Source of the DNA: Bin5 sp022821545
GTDB taxonomy: Bacteria; Chloroflexota; Anaerolineae; Caldilineales; Caldilineaceae
DNA length: 64,000 nucleotides
Direction: 5' to 3'
Assembly (NCBI GenBank): GCA_963664085.2
Contig: CAXXLO010000002.1
Span: 4,836,001-4,900,000 of the forward strand
Below the pieces are notes generated by a model, which did no database searches, was not told where the DNA came from, and saw only the letters and a list, made by a program, of their open reading frames with translations. This document shows, piece by piece, positions 60,139-64,000 of this stretch. Every line of letters begins with the position of its first letter. Within the stretch, counting starts at the first letter, position 1. Made by a program: the position numbers and the translations under genes.

Positions 60139-60726
60139 GTGAACGAGAAAGCTACTGAACCGTGCGTCCAGAGTCAGTTGTATCGGGACGTAGAGCGCGT
60201 TCTGATCTCCGCGGAAGAGATCCAGGACCGCGTTCGCGGATTGGGCCGACAGATCGATGAGCGCTATGCAGACAAGGATCTCTTGTTAATTGCTGTACTG
60301 AAGGGCAGTGTCGTCTTCATTGCCGACCTCATGCGAGCGATAACGATCCCACACGAAGTGGATTTTCTCGCCACAAGCAGTTACGGAGCCTACACAGCGA
60401 GCACGGGCATCGTTCGAATCCTCAAGGACCTGAATGAGCCGATCGCAGGTCGTCATGCGCTTTTGGTCGAGGACATCATTGATAGCGGACATACTCTCGC
60501 ATATCTTACACAGCTCTTCAGGGCTCGAAATCCCGCCAGCCTTGAAGTGGTTACGCTTCTGGACAAACCTACGCGAAGGGAAGTCGACATTGACCTTTTC
60601 TGGACCGGTTTCTCGGTCCCGGATGAGTTTGTAATCGGCTACGGGCTGGATTTCAACCAGAAGTACCGCAACCTCCCCTATATCGGCGTTCTCAAGTCCG
60701 AGGTGTACCAGCCCGGTTCGGAATAG
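60139..60726 (+). CDS. hpt: Hypoxanthine phosphoribosyltransferase
   Basis: Purine salvage enzyme that converts hypoxanthine or guanine plus PRPP to IMP or GMP; 195 aa. The PRPP loop is ALLVEDIIDSGHTLAYL; LLIAVLKGSVVFIADLMR and FVIGYGLDFNQKYRNLPYIG complete the family pattern. The GTG start at 60139 is chosen because AGGAG lies 8 nt upstream; an upstream in-frame ATG at 60070 has no ribosome site. tilS-hpt linkage is common in bacteria. Confidence 0.95.
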   Translation: MNEKATEPCVQSQLYRDVERVLISAEEIQDRVRGLGRQIDERYADKDLLLIAVLKGSVVFIADLMRAITIPHEVDFLATSSYGAYTASTGIVRILKDLNEPIAGRHALLVEDIIDSGHTLAYLTQLFRARNPASLEVVTLLDKPTRREVDIDLFWTGFSVPDEFVIGYGLDFNQKYRNLPYIGVLKSEVYQPGSE

Positions 60727-60957
60727 GTGACCGGTGGAAATTCTGCCCTCCCGCAGGGGGCTCCGGCTTTGCAGCCCGCTACAGTTCAGCGGTGGGCCTG
60801 GATGAAAACGCAAGCAGCTCGGCACTCCATGCGCGACTTCGCTTGAGGAGATCCGCGGGACAGGTGTTTGGACGACCGCTTTTGAAGACCCGATCGGCCG
60901 CCAGGGGCAGGACAGTTGCATTTTCCCAAGAAGGACCAGTTTGATACCAGCATTTCG

Positions 60958-62268
60958 ATGAAGGGGATGAGAGTCCCATCCGTCGCCCTGCTGGCATGCC
61001 TCCTGGTCATGGCACTGCTGGCCGTTTTGCAGCCGGACCAGGTCGCCGCGCAGTCGCCAGACGACACTTATGTGGTCAAGCAGGGCGACACCTTGGCTTC
61101 GATCGCCGCTGTCCTGGGGATCCCGCTGGAGGTGCTGGCAGCTACAAACCAACTTACTGATCCAGATGCTCTTGACGTCGGGGCGATCCTCCTGCTTCCT
61201 CGGGGCGCCGCCCGTCGGAGCGTAATCGCAAGGCCTGGGGACACGATACAGTCTGTTGCCGAACGGGAGGGACTCTCGGTCCTCCGACTGGCCATAGTCA
61301 ATGGCACGACTCCAACCGCTCGCCTCTTTCCGGGTCAGCCTATCCGGCTCCTGCAGAACAGCGCCCCTCCACCCATGCCCTTTGGCTCGGTGAATGTAGT
61401 CAGTGTCCCCTCATCGATCGTTCAGGGTCAGGCCGGCTGGATCGAGGCTGAAGTAGACCGACCTCTCTCTCTTGAAGCGACGTTGAATGGGGCGCCCATA
61501 GGCATCCGGCCGCTAACGGTCATAGGAAAAGACGAGGGGAGCAGTGATGTCACGTTATGGGGTGGATACATTCCGATTGCGGCATCGGTTGCGCCGGGAG
61601 TACACACCCTGAATCTGAGTTACAAGGCCGCGAACGGCGTCGCCGTCAGGCGCTCCTTCCCGGTGTTCGTCCAAGGACGCGTCTTTGCGGTTCAGGAGAT
61701 CAGGTTGCCGCCGGACAGAAGCGCGCTGGTCGAAGAGGAGATTTCGCAGGCGGAATTGGACTACCTTGCTCCCATCTGGTCGCACACGGCGACGCCGATT
61801 CAATGGCGCCGCCCATTCTCTTTGCCACTGCAAACAGCTTTTCCCACCACCAGCCCATACGGAGTCCGTCGAAACTACAATTCTGGACAGTACTATTCCT
61901 TTCACACAGGACAGGATTTTGCTGCACCGGGAGGCAGTCCCGTTCTTGCACCGGCGGACGGCTTAGTGGCCCTTGCCGGGCCATTGAGGGTGCGCGGCAT
62001 AAGCGTGATTCTCGACCACGGCGCAGGTCTGTTTACGGGGTACTGGCATTTGCAGGAGACGCTTGTCGCCCCGGGGGAGAAGGTTCAGGCCGGGGACCCG
62101 ATTGGGCTGGTTGGAACAACGGGACGCAGTACCGGCGAGCATCTTCATTGGGAGCTGCGCATTTACGGGGTTGCCGTGGATCCGATGCCCTTCCTGACGC
62201 GCCCCCTACTGGCGAATCCGTCCACTGTTGAATCGGAGGCAGTCCAGGACGCTGAAAATGGTCAGTGA
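60958..62268 (+). CDS. Exported LysM-domain M23 peptidoglycan endopeptidase
   Basis: Predicted secreted cell-wall hydrolase or regulator, 436 aa. A signal peptide (about 5-30, ending in VAAQS) is followed by two LysM domains (TYVVKQGDTLASIAAVLGI near 37-80 and ARPGDTIQSVAEREGLSVL near 90-135), a beta-rich middle region, and an M23 domain with the zinc ligands H-x3-D in HTGQDFAAPGG and H-x-H in GEHLHWELR. With all four ligands present it may be catalytic. The ATG at 60958 directly precedes the signal peptide; a TTG at 60916 with an AGG-rich upstream would add 14 residues. The 231-nt gap after hpt has only a small GC hairpin. Confidence 0.92.
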   Translation: MKGMRVPSVALLACLLVMALLAVLQPDQVAAQSPDDTYVVKQGDTLASIAAVLGIPLEVLAATNQLTDPDALDVGAILLLPRGAARRSVIARPGDTIQSVAEREGLSVLRLAIVNGTTPTARLFPGQPIRLLQNSAPPPMPFGSVNVVSVPSSIVQGQAGWIEAEVDRPLSLEATLNGAPIGIRPLTVIGKDEGSSDVTLWGGYIPIAASVAPGVHTLNLSYKAANGVAVRRSFPVFVQGRVFAVQEIRLPPDRSALVEEEISQAELDYLAPIWSHTATPIQWRRPFSLPLQTAFPTTSPYGVRRNYNSGQYYSFHTGQDFAAPGGSPVLAPADGLVALAGPLRVRGISVILDHGAGLFTGYWHLQETLVAPGEKVQAGDPIGLVGTTGRSTGEHLHWELRIYGVAVDPMPFLTRPLLANPSTVESEAVQDAENGQ

Positions 62269-62375
62269 AAAGAGTGGGAATTCAGGGGAAGTGGACTCTG
62301 TTGCATTCACTGCCAGGACGGAGCTGAGCAGCCGCTGAATCTCGGAGCTTCTCGTCATACATCGCTTAAGAACGC

Positions 62376-62405
62376 AAAAGAGCGCCGACCATGGGGCCGG
62401 CGCTC
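62376..62405 (-). terminator. Intrinsic terminator of rplY
   Basis: Minus strand: perfect 8-bp stem GAGCGCCG/CGGCGCTC with a 10-nt loop, then TTTTG. It begins 24 nt past the rplY stop. The plus-strand side has no T-run, so it acts in one direction. Confidence 0.8.
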
Positions 62406-62428
62406 TCGACAATGCGGTGGAAAGAGAG

Positions 62429-63085
62429 TTATTCTTCTTCGTCCTCTTCTTCTCGTCCTCTGCCGATTACCTCCGGCTCGACATCGGTATCCAGGAGTTC
62501 CTCTTCCTCCATCTCCTCCTCCTCGCTGATAGCGGCGCGGGAGAGAATCAGGCTGCAGATCGGTTCGTCTGCATCGGAAATGTAGGATACACCGGTGATC
62601 GCTGGCAGGTCCGCGACAGTTATCGGCGGATTTTCAGGCAATTCCAGGCGGGATACATCGACTTCGATTAAGGCCGGAATGTCGGCGGGCAACGCTTCGA
62701 TCTCGACACTGTCCATCGACTGTACCATCACCAGATCGGCGCTGACGGTGACGGCCCCCACCGTTACCAGGGGTACGCTCACCTGCTGGGTCTCGGACAT
62801 GTTGACAGTATAGAAGTCGGCGTGCAGCAGGTTGTGCCGCACAGGGTGTCGCTGGATTTCCCTGACAAGGACGTTGAAATCTTCGCCTTCCAGGTCAACC
62901 TTTACGAGTTGCGAATTGCCTCCATCGCTCAACACTCGCTCAAACTCTGCGTCTTCTACCTGGGCGTTTCGCGGCGGGTCGCCGCCACCGTAGATGACAA
63001 CAGGGACAATTCCTTCGGGCCGGAGCCGGCGTACTTTGCGGCCGGTGATGCTGCGGGCGTTGGCGCTCAGTGTAAGTACTGACAT
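62429..63085 (-). CDS. rplY: 50S ribosomal protein L25/general stress protein Ctc
   Basis: 5S rRNA-binding ribosomal protein of the longer Ctc type, 218 aa. The N-terminal L25 domain has GRKVRRLRPEGIVPVVIYGGG and ILHADFYTVN-like residues (NLLHADFYTVNMSE); the C-terminal TL5 domain has LPADIPALIEVDVSRLELPEN. It ends in an acidic tail of about 30 residues rich in Glu. The start at 63085 (MSVLTL) matches the family; the frame extends upstream without a ribosome site. Confidence 0.93.
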   Translation of the reverse strand: MSVLTLSANARSITGRKVRRLRPEGIVPVVIYGGGDPPRNAQVEDAEFERVLSDGGNSQLVKVDLEGEDFNVLVREIQRHPVRHNLLHADFYTVNMSETQQVSVPLVTVGAVTVSADLVMVQSMDSVEIEALPADIPALIEVDVSRLELPENPPITVADLPAITGVSYISDADEPICSLILSRAAISEEEEMEEEELLDTDVEPEVIGRGREEEDEEE

Positions 63086-63205
63086 CTTTCTTTGGCTCAC
63101 TCTTCCTTTATATTTCGCGGTTTTTCGATCTGAGAAACTGCTTTGACACCGGCCTTGGGACAGACCCACGGCGCCTTCCCTCATCCGTTAATCATCGTCT
63201 ACTGC

Positions 63206-63688
63206 CTACTGCGCGCTCTCTTTTTGTGAGCCTCGTTTGCGCGAAAACAGGCCGCGCAGCAGCATCACGACCAAGCCGAATCCGGCTCCCATGGCCAGCG
63301 CGGAGAGGGGCGAAAAGGTTGACTTGACGTTGCCCTCCACTTTTCCGGCCACCACAAACCAGGTGCATAACTCCTCTGCCTTCAACCGGCCAGTCGCGAG
63401 AAAACCAATGTTGCCACTCTGGACGGTGACTTGCTCGCTGGCAGAAAACCCGATCGCGGCTTCGCGCATGTCAAGCGATTTCGTCTGCACGAATCCGGCC
63501 GCAGCGTTGGACATGTTCAGCGCTTGCGCTTGGACAGTGCGGGCCGCGGAGTCCGCCATGGAGACGTGACCACCTTGAACTCTTCCAACACTGGAGTCCT
63601 TCAAATCGATTCGCTCCCCCTCCAGATCTTCACTCAAATTGGCCGCGGCCTCTTCCAAAGGGTTAGCATCCGACTTCTCTTCAGCCAT
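63206..63688 (-). CDS. Repeat-containing protein with C-terminal membrane anchor, unknown function
   Basis: A 160-aa protein. Residues 30-110 contain short repeats of about 14 residues (VGRVQGGHVSMADSAA, VQAQALNMSNAAAGF, VQTKSLDMREAAIGF, VTVQSGNIGFLATG), suggesting a small beta-solenoid like the polymer-forming cytoskeletal (bactofilin) fold. A single membrane segment (about 127-147) is followed by a basic tail, RKRGSQKE, so the repeat domain would face outward or inward depending on topology. GGAGG lies upstream of the ATG at 63688. No family was recognised with certainty. Confidence 0.65.
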   Translation of the reverse strand: MAEEKSDANPLEEAAANLSEDLEGERIDLKDSSVGRVQGGHVSMADSAARTVQAQALNMSNAAAGFVQTKSLDMREAAIGFSASEQVTVQSGNIGFLATGRLKAEELCTWFVVAGKVEGNVKSTFSPLSALAMGAGFGLVVMLLRGLFSRKRGSQKESAQ

Positions 63689-63824
63689 GTCCGCCTCCTA
63701 TGCTGGTACCCGTCATTCGGTATGGCACAGATTCATCATTATAGCCAGCACCGCATTTCCTGTCAAAAAAAGGGGCTTGCCTGGGTTGTCCGGGCGTAAA
63801 GCCTCTTGACTCTTGCCGTATGTC

Positions 63825-64000
63825 CTATCGGAACTCGTACGTGATCTGCAACTGCATCGTCAAGCTCAGTTCGCCGGGGCTGATAGGACCGGAGCCCCCT
63901 CCCATCTCGGCCGCCGCCATTCTTGAGAAGTTCCCACCGAAGAAGCCGCCGCCCTGTCCGATGATCTCGCTGATTCCCATCACTTCCCCAACGCCCACGC
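63825..64000 (-). CDS. SIMPL-domain (DUF541) protein, C-terminal fragment
   Basis: The last 58 codons of a gene that begins beyond the right edge. The visible end, VGEVMGISEIIGQGGG, a Gly/Met-rich loop, then GPISPGELSLTMQLQITYEFR, matches the C-terminus of SIMPL/DUF541 periplasmic proteins, where PGE...V.Y is conserved. SIMPL proteins are exported and bind other proteins; their function is poorly known. Confidence 0.75.
   Translation of the reverse strand, partial: VGVGEVMGISEIIGQGGGFFGGNFSRMAAAEMGGGSGPISPGELSLTMQLQITYEFR

Overview
The window is about 64 kb of bacterial chromosome packed with housekeeping genes. I see no phage, transposase, CRISPR array, rRNA or tRNA. The gene set fits Chloroflexota, perhaps a Caldilineales/Anaerolineae relative: two complex I loci side by side, fused NuoCD and NuoEF, an MreBCD-PBP2-MinCD-RodA cluster, and a molybdenum hydroxylase in FAD/FeS/Mo order. 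That placement is inference from gene content only; no marker gene was compared.

Layout. 1-1665 (-): a molybdenum hydroxylase operon (coxM-, coxS- and coxL-like, the last cut by the window edge). 1988-4705 (+): the DNA-uptake channel ComEC. 4774-10538 (-): rpsO, pnp, lepB and a PerM-type exporter fused to a HAD phosphatase, with structured RNA leaders before rpsO and pnp. 10796-13533 (+): queG behind a long repeat-rich leader, then a DUF4013 membrane protein. 13615-15250 (-): pdxS-pdxT for vitamin B6. 15662-17986 (+): amt and two divergent P-II proteins. 18020-23170 (-): a probable operon of methyltransferase, thiol-dioxygenase-like cupin, HpcH/HpaI aldolase, a substrate-binding lipoprotein with two near-identical domains, and an amino-acid ABC permease. 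23356-24378 (+): an aldo/keto reductase.

24403-33145 (-) and 33463-49163 (+) are two complex I loci firing away from each other from one 317-bp control region. The leftward locus encodes only membrane-arm subunits (A, H, J, K, L, M, N) plus a small TPR-like membrane protein. The rightward locus is complete (A, B, CD, EF, G, H, I, J, K, L, M, N) with a Uma2-type nuclease gene in the middle. The control region has good promoters both ways and four TTCGTGC-type half-sites around the rightward promoter.

49211-57043 (-) is a cell-shape and division-site cluster, mreB-mreC-mreD-mrdA-minC-minD-rodA, with no minE. 57202-62268 (+) holds tilS behind a 23-codon leader ORF, a small orphan protein, a CoA-pyrophosphatase-type Nudix enzyme, hpt, and a LysM/M23 peptidase. 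62376-64000 (-) holds rplY with its terminator, a repeat-containing membrane protein and the end of a SIMPL-domain gene.

The points most worth a second look are: the membrane-arm-only complex I locus and the shared operator region; a 132-nt open acidic tail in frame beyond the amt UGA-CUAG stop; seven TTGACA hexamers in three repeat modules ahead of queG; a 16-bp stem in the pnp leader that looks like an RNase III-type autoregulatory site; P-II paralogs that both lack two ATP-contact residues; and the exporter-phosphatase fusion.
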